Assembly: GCF_003177035.1 (NCBI RefSeq)
Contig: NZ_CP029488.1
Coordinates: forward strand, 310,001 to 374,000
Length of the DNA stretch: 64,000 nt
Reading direction: 5' to 3'
Source of the DNA: Salinisphaera sp. LB1
Lineage (GTDB): Bacteria; Pseudomonadota; Gammaproteobacteria; Nevskiales; Salinisphaeraceae
Part shown: positions 44,567 to 54,700 of the stretch, piece by piece
Layout of the letters: each line of letters starts with the position of its first letter
Position numbering within the stretch: position 1 is the first letter of the stretch
Position numbers and translations under genes: made by a program
The notes under the pieces: generated by a model
What the model saw: the letters and a program-made list of their open reading frames with translations, nothing else
The model's database searches: none
What the model was told of the DNA's origin: nothing

Positions 44567-45133
44567 TCAGGCGCGCGGCAGGGTCACACCGCGCTGGCCC
44601 TGGTACTTGCCGCCGCGGTCGGCGTAGGACGTTTCGCAGACTTCGTCCGACTCCAGGAACAGCATCTGTGCCACGCCCTCATTGGCGTAGATCTTCGCCG
44701 GCAGCGTCGTGGTGTTGGAGAACTCGAGCGTCACGTGGCCTTCCCACTCGGGCTCCAGCGGTGTGACATTGACGATGATGCCGCAGCGGGCATAGGTCGA
44801 CTTGCCGAGGCAGATCGTGAGCACGCTGCGCGGGATGCGAAAGTACTCGACCGTCGAGGCCAGCGCGAACGAATTCGGCGGGATGATGCAGGTCTCGCCT
44901 TCGAAATCCACGAAGCCCCTCGAATCGAACGCCTTGGGATCGACCACCGCCGTGTTGATGTTGGTGAAGATCTTGAAGTGCGGCGAACAGCGCACGTCGT
45001 AGCCATAGCTGGACACGCCGTAGGAGACGATCTTCTCGCCGTCGCGCTCCCGCACCTGGCCGGGCTCGAACGGCTCGATCATGCCTTCGCTCTCGGCCAT
45101 GCGGCGGATCCACTTGTCGGATTTGATGCTCAT
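44567..45133 (-). CDS. dcd: dCTP deaminase
   Basis: The 188-residue protein starts [28 protein letters not shown]. It carries [11 protein letters not shown], the nucleotide-binding [30 protein letters not shown] and the catalytic Glu of HVTLEFSN (E137). It converts dCTP to dUTP for thymidylate synthesis. In Pseudomonas and relatives dcd is next to apbC and metG; here ~10 kb of other genes separate them. Confidence 0.95.
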   Translation of the reverse strand: MSIKSDKWIRRMAESEGMIEPFEPGQVRERDGEKIVSYGVSSYGYDVRCSPHFKIFTNINTAVVDPKAFDSRGFVDFEGETCIIPPNSFALASTVEYFRIPRSVLTICLGKSTYARCGIIVNVTPLEPEWEGHVTLEFSNTTTLPAKIYANEGVAQMLFLESDEVCETSYADRGGKYQGQRGVTLPRA

Positions 45134-45346
45134 TGACGATGCTCGGACGGCGCGATGCGGCGCATGGATGAAAACCATGCCGGGCCCGGGCAACGGCGCG
45201 GGACCGCTCTGCCAGCCTGAACCCGGTCGGCCGGGTAGTGTAGCCAGCCGCACCCGGATGCGACAACGCCGCGGCCCACCCACGGGTGGACCGGATGGCG
45301 GGCGCGGCGTCCCCGAACCGGCGGCGGCACGCCGCCGGTCACGCGC

Positions 45347-47662
45347 CTACTGACGACAGCCCAGTGGAATCGTCGGACTGGCGGCACCGGCGGCTGCCGC
45401 CGCCAGGAAGCCGGCGCTCTCGCACTGCATTTCAGCGCTGGTCGCCGCGCCTTCCTGCGGGTCGACACTGCCGTTGGCCGTGCCCGCGGTCGGATCCAGG
45501 ATCGTGCTGTGCGCACCGCTGGCAAAGCGCACCACGCTATCGGCTGGCTGGCTGCCGGCCTGGAAGGGCACGCTTTCGGCGACCGAAGCCAGACCCATCG
45601 CCGCCACCAACGGATTGGTCCCCGACAACGGGCCGCCGACACAGACGGTATCCAGTGCCGGGGTATAGCCGGCGGTGGCCGGACAAGCGCCGCTGGTCGC
45701 CGGCATGAAGTCCGGACCGACGTTGGCCGGTACGGCGTTCGGCACCACCAGATCGGGCGGATTCACGCCGCCGTTGCCGCCCCCCACGACCTCGATCATG
45801 TGCAGCGGATGGCGCACCGCCGCGGTTTTTGCGTAGTTGATCGGATCGCCGCCGTCGACGATGGTCTGGGCCAGTCGCAGGAAGTTTTGGTAGGCCGCGC
45901 TGCCCTCGCCGACACCGGCCGCCTTCAGCCCCGCCGCGATCTTCGGGCCGAAGGCCGCCGAACCGCCCAGCAGGCGAATGACGCCACCGCCCGGGTTGGC
46001 GAGCGTCGCCGCGTCGAAGGCCTGGTTAGAGGTCACGCCCATTAGCGTCGACCCCACGATCGCGCCCAGCGAATGGCCGAGGAACTGGCTCGGCTGCCCG
46101 TTGAGCTTGATCGCGTTGCCGCCCACGACGGTAATCGAGCCCTGCATGACGGTAGCGTTGAGGTCGATCAGATCGGCCACCGCCTCGCGCAGATTGTCAC
46201 GCGAGGTAATGGGACTCGTCAGGTTGATGAAATTCGCCCCGGACGGATCGACCACACCGTCGCCGTTGGCATCCAGGTCGAAGGTCCGCTCGTGGCCGGC
46301 GATCGCCAGCGCCTTGCCCGGCGCAAGCCCATGCAGCGGCAGATCGATGGCCACGGTCACGAAACCGGCCGCGGCCAGCGCGGGGGCCACCGCGAACATG
46401 TTGGTGCGATCGCCGGTGATGCCATGCTGGAAAATCACCACCGGCCAGCCGCCCGCGGGCGGCTGGCCGCCACTCGGACTGTTGGCGTTCGGCACGGCCA
46501 CCAGCACGGGTACCGATTGCACCGAGCGCACCTTCGGATACGGGAAGCAGCCCGTGGTGGAATCGCTCGCCGTCAGCACACTGCAGGGAATCGAGCCGCC
46601 ATTAGGCGTCGGCAACGGCGCATGGCCTGGGGCGTACTCTGGGCTCATCTGATCGTCCGGCACCCAATAAGTGGTCAACGGCGCCGGCGTCGCGGTGCCG
46701 TTGTGCGCGGCAGCGGCGAGGTAGTACGACAGATCCACCGTGCCCTGGTAGATATTCGCGGTATCCGGCAGGTTGGCGTTGATATCGCCGGTCGAGAGCT
46801 GACCGCCCTGGCCGTTGGGCAGCGGCTGAACCCGGATGCCGCCGTCGCTGCTGCCGTTCGGGTTGGGCGTCGGATGCGCTGCAACGTAACGCAGCGAGGC
46901 GCCGATGCTCTGGGTCGTGAACTGCCAGGCGACGACGACATTGCTGGCGCTGGCGTCGGACACGCTGTCTAGGATCGGGCGAATCTGTTGACTACGGATG
47001 GATTCCAGGCTGGCCTGCTGCGCCGCGCTGAAGTGGGCCGCCGGATTGGCATCGGAGCCGACCGCGCTGGCCGAATCCGCGATCGCGAATTGATCGCTGG
47101 GCGCCACACGGCCGCCATCGGTGGTCTTGAGCTGGTCGGTGATGACCACGTAGTACGTGGTGGCCGGGTCCAGCGGCTTGAGCGGCCGAATCAGCAACCG
47201 CGTGTGGTCGACCACGTCGGGCGATTTCACCACGTCGAAGTCGGTGCCGGCCGCGAGTTCCGACCCGGTCGCCGCATCAATAACGCGTACGCTGCCATTA
47301 TTGGCCGTGGCGACGTCGATATCCGCGCCGGAGAAATCGGCATACAGATTATCGGTGGTGGAGAACCCGTCCAGCTTGTTCGCGTCGGCAATCACCGGAT
47401 TGGCACCGGTCGCATCCGGGATATTGAGCGTGCCATCGGCGCTCACGCCGGCCAGCAGGCCGGTGGTGTTGTTGGCATCGACGAACAGCAGATTGTTCGG
47501 AAACGGAATCACCGCATTCTGGGAAACCGGCGCGTACAGGCTGCTCGCCTCGGGGCCGGCCGCGCTGGCCTGGCTGTTGTCGTTGCTATTGTTGTTGCCG
47601 CCGCAGGCAGCCAGCGATGCCGCGATGGCGATGGCGACGCCCACTGTCCAGTTCCGCTTCAT
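45347..47662 (-). CDS. VolA/Pla-1-type lipoprotein lipase
   Basis: The 771-residue precursor has a lipoprotein signal ending SLAAC (Cys20), then Asn/Ser-rich linker, an N-terminal beta-rich 'virulence factor lipase' region (VIPFPNNLLFVD, YYVVITDQLKTTDGG) and an alpha/beta hydrolase with nucleophile elbow GHSLG near residue 530, plus HGITGDRTN (oxyanion region). VolA of Vibrio is a surface-exposed phospholipase that releases fatty acids from lysophosphatidylcholine. GGGGGAA lies a few bases before the ATG. It stands alone, divergent from the quinone reductase. Confidence 0.85.
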   Translation of the reverse strand: MKRNWTVGVAIAIAASLAACGGNNNSNDNSQASAAGPEASSLYAPVSQNAVIPFPNNLLFVDANNTTGLLAGVSADGTLNIPDATGANPVIADANKLDGFSTTDNLYADFSGADIDVATANNGSVRVIDAATGSELAAGTDFDVVKSPDVVDHTRLLIRPLKPLDPATTYYVVITDQLKTTDGGRVAPSDQFAIADSASAVGSDANPAAHFSAAQQASLESIRSQQIRPILDSVSDASASNVVVAWQFTTQSIGASLRYVAAHPTPNPNGSSDGGIRVQPLPNGQGGQLSTGDINANLPDTANIYQGTVDLSYYLAAAAHNGTATPAPLTTYWVPDDQMSPEYAPGHAPLPTPNGGSIPCSVLTASDSTTGCFPYPKVRSVQSVPVLVAVPNANSPSGGQPPAGGWPVVIFQHGITGDRTNMFAVAPALAAAGFVTVAIDLPLHGLAPGKALAIAGHERTFDLDANGDGVVDPSGANFINLTSPITSRDNLREAVADLIDLNATVMQGSITVVGGNAIKLNGQPSQFLGHSLGAIVGSTLMGVTSNQAFDAATLANPGGGVIRLLGGSAAFGPKIAAGLKAAGVGEGSAAYQNFLRLAQTIVDGGDPINYAKTAAVRHPLHMIEVVGGGNGGVNPPDLVVPNAVPANVGPDFMPATSGACPATAGYTPALDTVCVGGPLSGTNPLVAAMGLASVAESVPFQAGSQPADSVVRFASGAHSTILDPTAGTANGSVDPQEGAATSAEMQCESAGFLAAAAAGAASPTIPLGCRQ

Positions 47663-47851
47663 GATTCCCCCAGGATGCAAAGCGTTGTTGATCGCCGCCG
47701 CGTCTTGTAACCGGGCTGCGACCGGCGCCCTGAAATGCACAATGCGGGGCCCGCGAATCGCGCGACACTGGACCTTGGTCTGCCATGCGGCTATGCCAAA
47801 ATGCCTTGTTTGGCGTATGTTGAGCCCCGAAATCCAAGCCTTCGGCTTTTC

Positions 47852-48871
47852 ATGCAAATTCAACAGATTCGACAGTTCGGCACGCCCGACGTCTTCGAGA
47901 CCGCCGACGTGGCGCTGCCCGAACCGGGCCCGGGCCAGATTCGCGTGCGCCAGATCGCCTCGAGCGTGAACCCGGTCGACACCAAACTCCGCGCCGCCGG
48001 CCCGGCGATCGCGCCCGCGCTACCGGCCGTACTCGGCTGCGACGTGGCCGGCGAAGTCGACGCCGTGGGCGACAACGTGCGGCGGTTTGCCGTCGGCGAT
48101 GCCGTCTATGGCTGCGCGGCCGGCCTGGTCGGCCGCGGCGGCGCCTACGGCGAGTATGTGGTGGTCGATGCCGAATTGATGGCGTTCAAGCCGGCTGGGC
48201 TCGGCTGGCGCGAAACCGCGGCCCTGCCGCTGGTCACGATCACGGCCTGGGAAGCACTGATCGATCGAACGCGCGTCGCGCCCGGCGATCATGTGCTCAT
48301 CCACGGCGGCGCCGGCGGTGTGGGCCATATCGCGATCCAGATCGCCAAGGCCCAGGGGGCGCGCGTGGCGACCACGGTCTCGAGCGCCGACAAGGCGGCG
48401 ATCGCCCGCCGCTGCGGGGCCGACGAGACCATTCACTACCGCGAGGAATCGGTCGCTGAATACGTCGAGCGGCTGACCGGCGGCCGCGGCTTCGACGTGG
48501 TCTTCGACGCCACCGGCGGCTCGGACATCGGCAAATCGTTCGCCGCGGTCCGCGTCAACGGCCAGGTTGCGACCATCGTGTCACAGTACTCGGCCGATCT
48601 GACGCCGATGCACACCAAGAGCCTGACCCTGCATACCATCTTCATGCTCACGGCCATGCTCAACGGCGTGAATCCGGCGCACCACGGCGAAATTCTCACC
48701 CGGGCGGGCGCGCTGGTGGCCGCCGGCCAGCTTGTGCCGCTGCTCGACGAGCGCCGTTTCAACCTGGGCGATGTGGGGGCGGCGCACGCGCATCTGGAAG
48801 CCGGTGCTGCGATCGGCAAGGTCGTGATCGATATTGCCGACGAGGCGCGCGCCGCTGGTCCGGCAGTCTAG
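47852..48871 (+). CDS. Zinc-independent quinone oxidoreductase (MDR family)
   Basis: The 339-residue protein is a medium-chain dehydrogenase: MQIQQIRQFGTPDVFE, then VNPVDTKLR and LGCDVAGEVDAVGDNV. The Rossmann motif is HGGAGGVGHIAIQIAKAQGA, and FDVVFDATGGSD follows. It lacks the structural-zinc Cys cluster, so it is a quinone reductase/enoyl-reductase-like enzyme using NADPH. The longer open lead has no family support. No operon partner is close. Confidence 0.87.
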   Translation: MQIQQIRQFGTPDVFETADVALPEPGPGQIRVRQIASSVNPVDTKLRAAGPAIAPALPAVLGCDVAGEVDAVGDNVRRFAVGDAVYGCAAGLVGRGGAYGEYVVVDAELMAFKPAGLGWRETAALPLVTITAWEALIDRTRVAPGDHVLIHGGAGGVGHIAIQIAKAQGARVATTVSSADKAAIARRCGADETIHYREESVAEYVERLTGGRGFDVVFDATGGSDIGKSFAAVRVNGQVATIVSQYSADLTPMHTKSLTLHTIFMLTAMLNGVNPAHHGEILTRAGALVAAGQLVPLLDERRFNLGDVGAAHAHLEAGAAIGKVVIDIADEARAAGPAV

Positions 48872-49130
48872 ACCTGCATTTCGCATGATTTTCGTGCCGC
48901 ACAAGGCGCGGCCACGGGCCGTCTCCGGAAATGCAGTCCGTGGCCGCAACGCCGCAATGGCGGGAAAAGTGCACCGAAACAAGCGGATGGATTCGCGTGC
49001 CAGGACGCTGCGTCCGGACACACTGTCACTGCGCGAACCGCGCTTTTGCGCTATCTTCTGCCGCCCCGACGAATTCGGCACGGCCCCGCCGTCACGTGCC
49101 GATCGAATTCAGCCCCAACCCTGCGCCGAT
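48872..49130. other. Intergenic region before the hopanoid cluster
   Basis: About 260 bases with no gene and no dispersed repeats that I can see. It should hold the promoter for hpnI-hpnL. Confidence 0.4.
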
Positions 49131-50294
49131 GTGATAAACGCTTCCGAGGTCTTCCACACCCTGGGTTTTGTTCTGGCCGGTCTTGCCGGCGGCTACAGCC
49201 TGATGGCACTGCTGGCGGCCTGTCTGGGTCCGAAGCAACGCCGCCGCGCCGCAGCCCGTGGTGCGGCGCCGCCGGTCACGCTGCTCAAGCCGCTGTGCGG
49301 CGCGGAAACCGAGCTCGAGTCAGCACTGCGCTCATGTGTGGAACAGGATTACCCGAAATTCCAGATCGTGTTCGGTGTGCAGGACGACACGGATCCGGCG
49401 CTTGCCGTGGCCCGGCGCATCCGCGCGGCCTATCCGGAGCACGACATCGACATCGTGCTCGATACGCGTGAATGGGGCAGCAATCGTAAGGTCAGCAACC
49501 TGGTCAACATGATGGCCGTGGCTCGCCACGAGCACATCGTACTGGCCGACAGCGACATCCATGTCCGCCCCGACTACCTCCACCGCGTGACCGCGCCACT
49601 CGCCGATTCGGACGTGGGCCTGGTGACCTGTCTTTATCGCGGCCGGGCGACCGCGGCACGCTGGTCCCGTCTTGCGACGCTTTTCATCGACGACTGGTTC
49701 ATGCCGTCGGTACTCGTGGCCCGTCTGTTCGGCGTACAGGACTACGCGGCGGGCGCGACCCTGGCGCTGCGCCGCGAGGATCTTGCCCGGATCGGCGGCT
49801 TTGCGGCGCTGGCAGACCACCTGGCCGACGATCACCAGCTCGGGCAACAGATCCGGGCGCTCGGGCGCTCGGTCGTGCTGTCGGACGTCGTGGTCGAAAC
49901 CACGGTCGACGAGCCCAGCCTGCGCGGCCTGCGCCGCCACGAAACGCGATGGATGCGCACGATCCGTCTGCTCGCCCCGGTCAGTTACGGCTTTCTGTTC
50001 GTCAGTTGTACCCTGCCCATGGCCTTGTGCGGCGTTATAATAAGTTGCGCGCAGCCTATCTCTATCGTACTGCTGGGTGTGACAATCACTGCGGACGTAG
50101 CTTTGCACGGAGTTCAGAACCGTCGTGCCGGGCGCGCCGCGACCGACGGCCTATGGCTTTGGCCGTTGCGAGAGTTCCTGACGCTATACGACTGGCTCAA
50201 CGGACTATCAAACCGTTCGATCCGCTGGCGAGGCTATACCTACCGGATCGGCTCCGACGGCTCCATGAAACCACAGTCAATGGATAAGCACTGA
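49131..50294 (+). CDS. hpnI: Hopanoid biosynthesis glycosyltransferase HpnI
   Basis: The 387-residue membrane glycosyltransferase (GT2, ceramide-glucosyltransferase-like) starts at GTG, with an N-terminal helix (FHTLGFVLAGLAGGYSLMALLAACL). It has PVTLLKPLCGAETELESALRSCVEQDYP, the metal-binding VLADSDIHVRPDYL, and DHLADDHQLGQQIRALG with the RRHETRWMRTIR (Q/RxxRW-like) motif. HpnI adds N-acetylglucosamine to bacteriohopanetetrol. It overlaps hpnJ by one base (TGATG), so it is the first gene of a coupled hpnIJKL set. Confidence 0.9.
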   Translation: MINASEVFHTLGFVLAGLAGGYSLMALLAACLGPKQRRRAAARGAAPPVTLLKPLCGAETELESALRSCVEQDYPKFQIVFGVQDDTDPALAVARRIRAAYPEHDIDIVLDTREWGSNRKVSNLVNMMAVARHEHIVLADSDIHVRPDYLHRVTAPLADSDVGLVTCLYRGRATAARWSRLATLFIDDWFMPSVLVARLFGVQDYAAGATLALRREDLARIGGFAALADHLADDHQLGQQIRALGRSVVLSDVVVETTVDEPSLRGLRRHETRWMRTIRLLAPVSYGFLFVSCTLPMALCGVIISCAQPISIVLLGVTITADVALHGVQNRRAGRAATDGLWLWPLREFLTLYDWLNGLSNRSIRWRGYTYRIGSDGSMKPQSMDKH

Positions 50295-51709
50295 TGAAAA
50301 CGCTCTTCCTGCATCCGCCCTCCTTCGACGGCTTCGACGGCGGTGCCGGCGCACGCTACCAGGCCAAGCGCGAAATCAAGTCGTTCTGGTATCCCACCTG
50401 GCTGGCCCAGCCGGCGGCCCTGGTCCCCGGCAGTCGTCTGATCGACGCGCCCGCGGATGGCCTGAGCCTGGACGACGTGCTGCCGCTTGCACACGAATAC
50501 GAACTGGTGATCATGCATACCAGTTCGCCTTCGTTCGCCACCGACGTGAAGGTCGCCGAGGCGTTCAAACGCGAGAACCCGAAACTGCTGATCGGCATGG
50601 TCGGCGCCAAGGTCGCGGTGGATCCGGACGGCTCGCTGGGCGCCTCGACCGCCATCGACTTCGTGGGCCGCGAGGAGTTCGACTACACCTGCAAGGAAGT
50701 CGCCGAAGGCCGTGACCTGTCCGGCGTTCTCGGGCTGACCTGGCGCGATGCCAACGGCGAGCATGTGCGCAATCCCGACCGGCCGATGATCGAGAACATG
50801 GACGAGCTGCCGTTCGTCTCCGAGGTCTACAAGCGCGATCTGACCATCGAGAACTACTTCATCGGCTATCTCGAACACCCGTACGTGTCGTTCTACACCG
50901 GGCGCGGTTGCCGTTCGAAATGCACCTTCTGCCTCTGGCCACAGACGGTCGGCGGGCATCGTTACCGGGTGCGCAGCCCCGAGAACGTGGTCGCGGAAGT
51001 GGCCTATATCCAGCGCGAGATGCCGCACGTCAAGGAAATCTTCTTCGACGACGATACCTTCACCGACTTCAAGCCACGGGTGGAGGAGATCGCCCGGGGA
51101 CTGGGCAAGCTCGGCGTCACCTGGTCGTGCAATGCCAAGGCCAATGTGCCGTACAAGACGCTCAAGATCATGAAGGAAAACGGCCTGCGGCTGCTGCTGG
51201 TGGGCTACGAGTCCGGCAACAACCAGATCCTGCATAACATCAAGAAGGGTCTGCGTACCGATATCGCCCGCGAGTTCACCAAGAACTGCCGCAAGCTCGG
51301 CATCACCATCCACGGCACCTTCATCCTGGGGCTGCCGGGCGAAACGCGCGAGACGATTCGCGAGACCATCGATTTCGCGCGCGAGATCAATCCGCACACG
51401 ATCCAGGTTTCACTGGCCGCGCCCTATCCGGGCACGCGCCTGTACGACGAAGCCATGGAAAACGGCTGGCTCGATGCCAGCGGCCCCGAGGCGCTGGTCA
51501 ACGACGATGGCGTGCAGATCGCCCCGATCAGCTATCCGCATCTGGGCAAGGAGGAGATCTTCGAGTCGGTGGAAACCTTCTACAAGCGTTTCTACTTCCG
51601 GCCCGGCAAGATCGCCGAGCTGACGGCTGAAATGGTGCGCCATCCCAGCATGATCGGACGCCGGTTGCGCGAGGGCCGCGAATTCGCCCAGTTTTTGAGC
51701 CATCGTTGA
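50294..51709 (+). CDS. hpnJ: Hopanoid biosynthesis radical SAM protein HpnJ
   Basis: The 471-residue protein has an N-terminal cobalamin-binding-like region (MKTLFLHPPSFDGFDGGAG...) and a radical SAM domain with C206-x3-C210-x2-C213 in TGRGCRSKCTFC. FFDDDTFTDFKPRVEEIARGLGK and GTFILGLPGETRETI follow. HpnJ is proposed to contract the glucosamine ring to the cyclitol ether of bacteriohopanetetrol. The N-terminal block matches my memory of HpnJ closely. Confidence 0.92.
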   Translation: MKTLFLHPPSFDGFDGGAGARYQAKREIKSFWYPTWLAQPAALVPGSRLIDAPADGLSLDDVLPLAHEYELVIMHTSSPSFATDVKVAEAFKRENPKLLIGMVGAKVAVDPDGSLGASTAIDFVGREEFDYTCKEVAEGRDLSGVLGLTWRDANGEHVRNPDRPMIENMDELPFVSEVYKRDLTIENYFIGYLEHPYVSFYTGRGCRSKCTFCLWPQTVGGHRYRVRSPENVVAEVAYIQREMPHVKEIFFDDDTFTDFKPRVEEIARGLGKLGVTWSCNAKANVPYKTLKIMKENGLRLLLVGYESGNNQILHNIKKGLRTDIAREFTKNCRKLGITIHGTFILGLPGETRETIRETIDFAREINPHTIQVSLAAPYPGTRLYDEAMENGWLDASGPEALVNDDGVQIAPISYPHLGKEEIFESVETFYKRFYFRPGKIAELTAEMVRHPSMIGRRLREGREFAQFLSHR

Positions 51710-51755
51710 AGCCGACGCCGGGCGACCACGCCATGCAGGCCGAAAGTCGGCCGCG

Positions 51756-52655
51756 ATGAGCGCGCCATCGGGGCGCGTGATCGTCACGGCCGACGACTTC
51801 GGCCTGCATCCGGCGGTGAACGAGGCCGTCGCGCACGCCCACGATGCGGGCATCCTGAGCGCCACCAGTCTCATGGTGGGCGCAGAAGCCGCGCCGGAGG
51901 CGGTGGCGCTCGCCCGTGCGCGGCCCGCGCTCGGCGTCGGGCTGCACCTGGTGCTGACCGACGGCCGCGCCGTCCTGCCCCGGTCGGTCGTTCCCGACCT
52001 GGTCGATGCCAACGGCCGTTTCCACGACGGCATGGCCAGGGCGGGCGCGCGCTTTTTCTTTCAGCCGCGCGTGCGGCGGCAGCTCGCCGCGGAAATCCGG
52101 GCGCAGTACGAAGCATTCGCCGCCACCGGCCTGGTCCTCGATCATGTCAATGCACACAAGCATTTCCATGTGCACCCCACCATCCTCTCGCTGGCGCTGC
52201 GCATCGGCGGCGAGTATGGCCTTCGGGCCATGCGCTGGCCCCATGAGCCACGCCAGGATGCCGGCCAGCCGGGCAGCGGCAGCTGGCGCACGGCGGTCGA
52301 GACCACGCTGATGGCACCCTGGTTGCAGCACATGCGGCGTCGCATGACCGCGTCCGGCGTGGTCTCCAACGCCCGTCTGCTGGGCCTGCGCGCAACCGGC
52401 CACATGACCGAGGCGCGGGTTCTGACGGCAATAGCCGCCGCGCGTGGCGGCGCGGTAGCCGAAATCTATTGTCATCCGGCCAGTCGCGACCGGCTCACGC
52501 CGGCCATGGCCGACTACGACCACCGCGGCGAGTATGCCGCCCTGATCAGCCCCCGCGTGTTGCAGGCCATGCAACGCGCCGGTCTGCAGCCGACCCGGTT
52601 TGCCGAGATCGCCGACACCGATCGGTTGAGCGGCCCGATGAAGAACCCGACCTGA
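51756..52655 (+). CDS. hpnK: Hopanoid biosynthesis deacetylase HpnK
   Basis: The 299-residue protein is a YdjC/ChbG-type carbohydrate deacetylase. VIVTADDFGLHPAVNEAV has the metal-binding Asp pair near residue 12, GLVLDHVNAHKHFHVHPTI the metal His residues, and AEIYCHPASRD the late His motif. HpnK removes the acetyl group from the GlcNAc added by HpnI, before ring contraction. It follows hpnJ after 46 bases. Confidence 0.9.
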   Translation: MSAPSGRVIVTADDFGLHPAVNEAVAHAHDAGILSATSLMVGAEAAPEAVALARARPALGVGLHLVLTDGRAVLPRSVVPDLVDANGRFHDGMARAGARFFFQPRVRRQLAAEIRAQYEAFAATGLVLDHVNAHKHFHVHPTILSLALRIGGEYGLRAMRWPHEPRQDAGQPGSGSWRTAVETTLMAPWLQHMRRRMTASGVVSNARLLGLRATGHMTEARVLTAIAAARGGAVAEIYCHPASRDRLTPAMADYDHRGEYAALISPRVLQAMQRAGLQPTRFAEIADTDRLSGPMKNPT

Positions 52656-52812
52656 GGGGCCTTGCCACTCGATCCACCGTTGACGCCGTGATCTGGACCG
52701 CTACGCTTTCGGCTTTGCACACGCCGGATTTGTATACCGCCCGGCCCTGATGAGACGCGCCGATGCTTTTGAATGCTGACCCGTCCGTAACTGCGACCGA
52801 TGCGAGGCCCAT

Positions 52813-53823
52813 GTGAAAAGACTCGCTTATGTCGTCGCCCTGATCGGCGGTTTGCTTGTCATCGGTCTCATCGCCCATACCGGCTATCGCGCGGTACTCA
52901 ACGCCCTGGCGATCGGCGGCTGGAACCTGCTCTGGCTTTTGCCCTACCACCTCTGCCCGATCGCATTGGATGCGTGGGGCTGGCGTCTGCTTATCGTGCG
53001 CCCCGATCCCTACCGGCGCGCGCGCTGGGGCGTACTTACCTGGATCGCACTGGTCCGCGAAGGAGTCGGTCGATTATTGCCAGTCGCGAGCGTCGGCGGC
53101 GAAATCGCCGGTATCCGACTGCTCATCCTGCGCGGCGTGGACGGCGCCACCGCCACTGCGAGCGTGGTCGTGGAAGTCCTCATATCGCTGCTCAGCCAGT
53201 ACCTGTTCACGGCCATCGGCGTCGCACTTCTGATCATTCTGACCCAGTCGAACGAAACCACCACGCAGGTGCTCATCGGCATCGCACTCACCTGTCCGGC
53301 GCCGATCATCGTGCTGCTGCTGCTCGATAACGCGGGTATATTCCAGCGCCTCGAACGCTTCGCCGAGCGCACGCTTGGCGGCCGCAGCCGGCTGACGCAA
53401 CTGCTCAGCGGCGGCGCCACGCTAGACCAGGAAATCGAAAACGTCATCGCGCACCGATGGCGTCTGGCCAAGGCGACCGTCTGGCAGCTTTTGGGCATGG
53501 TGAGCGGCAGCTTCGAAGTCTGGCTGGCATTGCACCTGCTCGGGCATCCGGTGGGCGTGGAAACGGCCGTGATTCTGGAATCCGTCACCCTCACCATTCG
53601 CCACCTGGCTTTCCTGGTTCCCGGCGGGCTCGGCGTGCAGGAAGCCGGACTCATGGTTTTCGGGCAAATGCTCGGCCTTTCGAACGAGACCGCCCTGGCC
53701 CTGTCGTTGATCAAACGCGGCCGCGAACTCGTGATCGGCATACCGATTCTGCTGTCCTGGCAAATCTATGAGGCACGCCAGTTGCGTTCCGGCCATAACG
53801 GCAAACGCGCGGACAGCGGATAA
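52813..53823 (+). CDS. hpnL: Hopanoid-associated membrane protein HpnL (LPG synthase TM-like)
   Basis: The 336-residue protein starts at GTG and has about eight membrane helices of the lysylphosphatidylglycerol-synthase TM (UPF0104) type. Motifs include REGVGRLLPVASVGGEIAGIRLL and VTLTIRHLAFLVPGGLGVQEAGLMVFG near the C-terminus, the family's proposed transport signature. HpnL is a putative flippase or transporter that accompanies hopanoid genes; its function is unproven. It is the last gene of the set. Confidence 0.88.
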   Translation: MKRLAYVVALIGGLLVIGLIAHTGYRAVLNALAIGGWNLLWLLPYHLCPIALDAWGWRLLIVRPDPYRRARWGVLTWIALVREGVGRLLPVASVGGEIAGIRLLILRGVDGATATASVVVEVLISLLSQYLFTAIGVALLIILTQSNETTTQVLIGIALTCPAPIIVLLLLDNAGIFQRLERFAERTLGGRSRLTQLLSGGATLDQEIENVIAHRWRLAKATVWQLLGMVSGSFEVWLALHLLGHPVGVETAVILESVTLTIRHLAFLVPGGLGVQEAGLMVFGQMLGLSNETALALSLIKRGRELVIGIPILLSWQIYEARQLRSGHNGKRADSG

Positions 53824-53966
53824 AAGCCTTCGCCGACAGTGTTGCCCGGAGCGCTTTTGTATCCACCGATGCGCGCGACTGGCAATAGACGCGCCGGGGC
53901 GCAGCGGGCCTGCGCTTTCAAGAGTCTGTGCAATCCGGGAAATCTACGGGTAAACAGTCGTCATAA

Positions 53967-53993
53967 AAGCCGCAGGCAGAATGCCCGCGGCTT
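53967..53993 (-). terminator. Terminator of the third PEP-CTERM gene
   Basis: The AAGCCGC/GCGGCTT stem with an inner GGCA/TGCC pairing is followed, on the minus strand, by TTTATGA. It lies 30 bases after the stop at 54023. Confidence 0.65.
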
Positions 53994-54022
53994 GGTCGCT
54001 TGCAGCCGTCTCTCGCCGGACG

Positions 54023-54700
54023 CTAGACGCGCGGGTCCTCCAAGGCGGCACGACGTGCGTAGAGCATAAGCCCAAGGCACAACAAACCGATCAACAACAC
54101 ACTGATCTGCGACGGCTCCGGAACGTCAGCGGGCCCATCCGTAACCCAGGAACTATTGCCGTTGGGATCACCGACGATACCCTGAATGTGCGCGGCCGAC
54201 AGGAAACCTGCATCATTGGCAACCAAGGGCGATGACGACAACGGATTGGCAAAGATCAGCTTGTAGATGGCGTCGTCGCCGGCTCCGAACCGCCCGCCGA
54301 CGCCCTTGGTAGACCAGGTGAAGCCCAGATTGTAATCACCCAAGCCGGTCGGGCCCGAGTTGAGGTAATCATGAATAAACGTCTCGTCGGCGCAGTTACT
54401 GCCGCCGGTACAGTCGGCTGACTGCAGAAGCGGATTCAGATAGAAGGCCCAGCCCGTCGTGGCTTTAACTTTTTTCCCGCCTTGCACGAAATCATCGCCG
54501 CTGAGCTTTGATGTCAAGGTGAGGATTCCGAAAGAATCGCCCAGGTTGTACGAAAACTCGGCTTGCAACCACGGAGCCGACCCATTTGGCCTGGCGCCGG
54601 TGTAAACCGAGTCGAGACTAATATCGATCGTACTGGCATAAACCGGCAGGCAGAAACAGCCGGCCAGGACTAATGTGAACGCCGCCAATATTTTATTCAT
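54023..54700 (-). CDS. PEP-CTERM sorted surface protein 3
   Basis: The 225-residue precursor has a signal peptide (KILAAFTLVLAGCFCLPVYAS) and a mature domain with STIDISLDSVYTGARPNGSAPW and two Cys residues in SADCTGGSNCADET. A C-terminal PEP-CTERM signal follows: VPEPS, hydrophobic ISVLLIGLLCLGLMLY and basic ARRAALEDPR. Its mature domain is unrelated to proteins 1 and 2. A sigma-54-type promoter lies 85 bases upstream. The hpn genes end just beyond it on the other strand. Confidence 0.87.
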   Translation of the reverse strand: MNKILAAFTLVLAGCFCLPVYASTIDISLDSVYTGARPNGSAPWLQAEFSYNLGDSFGILTLTSKLSGDDFVQGGKKVKATTGWAFYLNPLLQSADCTGGSNCADETFIHDYLNSGPTGLGDYNLGFTWSTKGVGGRFGAGDDAIYKLIFANPLSSSPLVANDAGFLSAAHIQGIVGDPNGNSSWVTDGPADVPEPSQISVLLIGLLCLGLMLYARRAALEDPRV

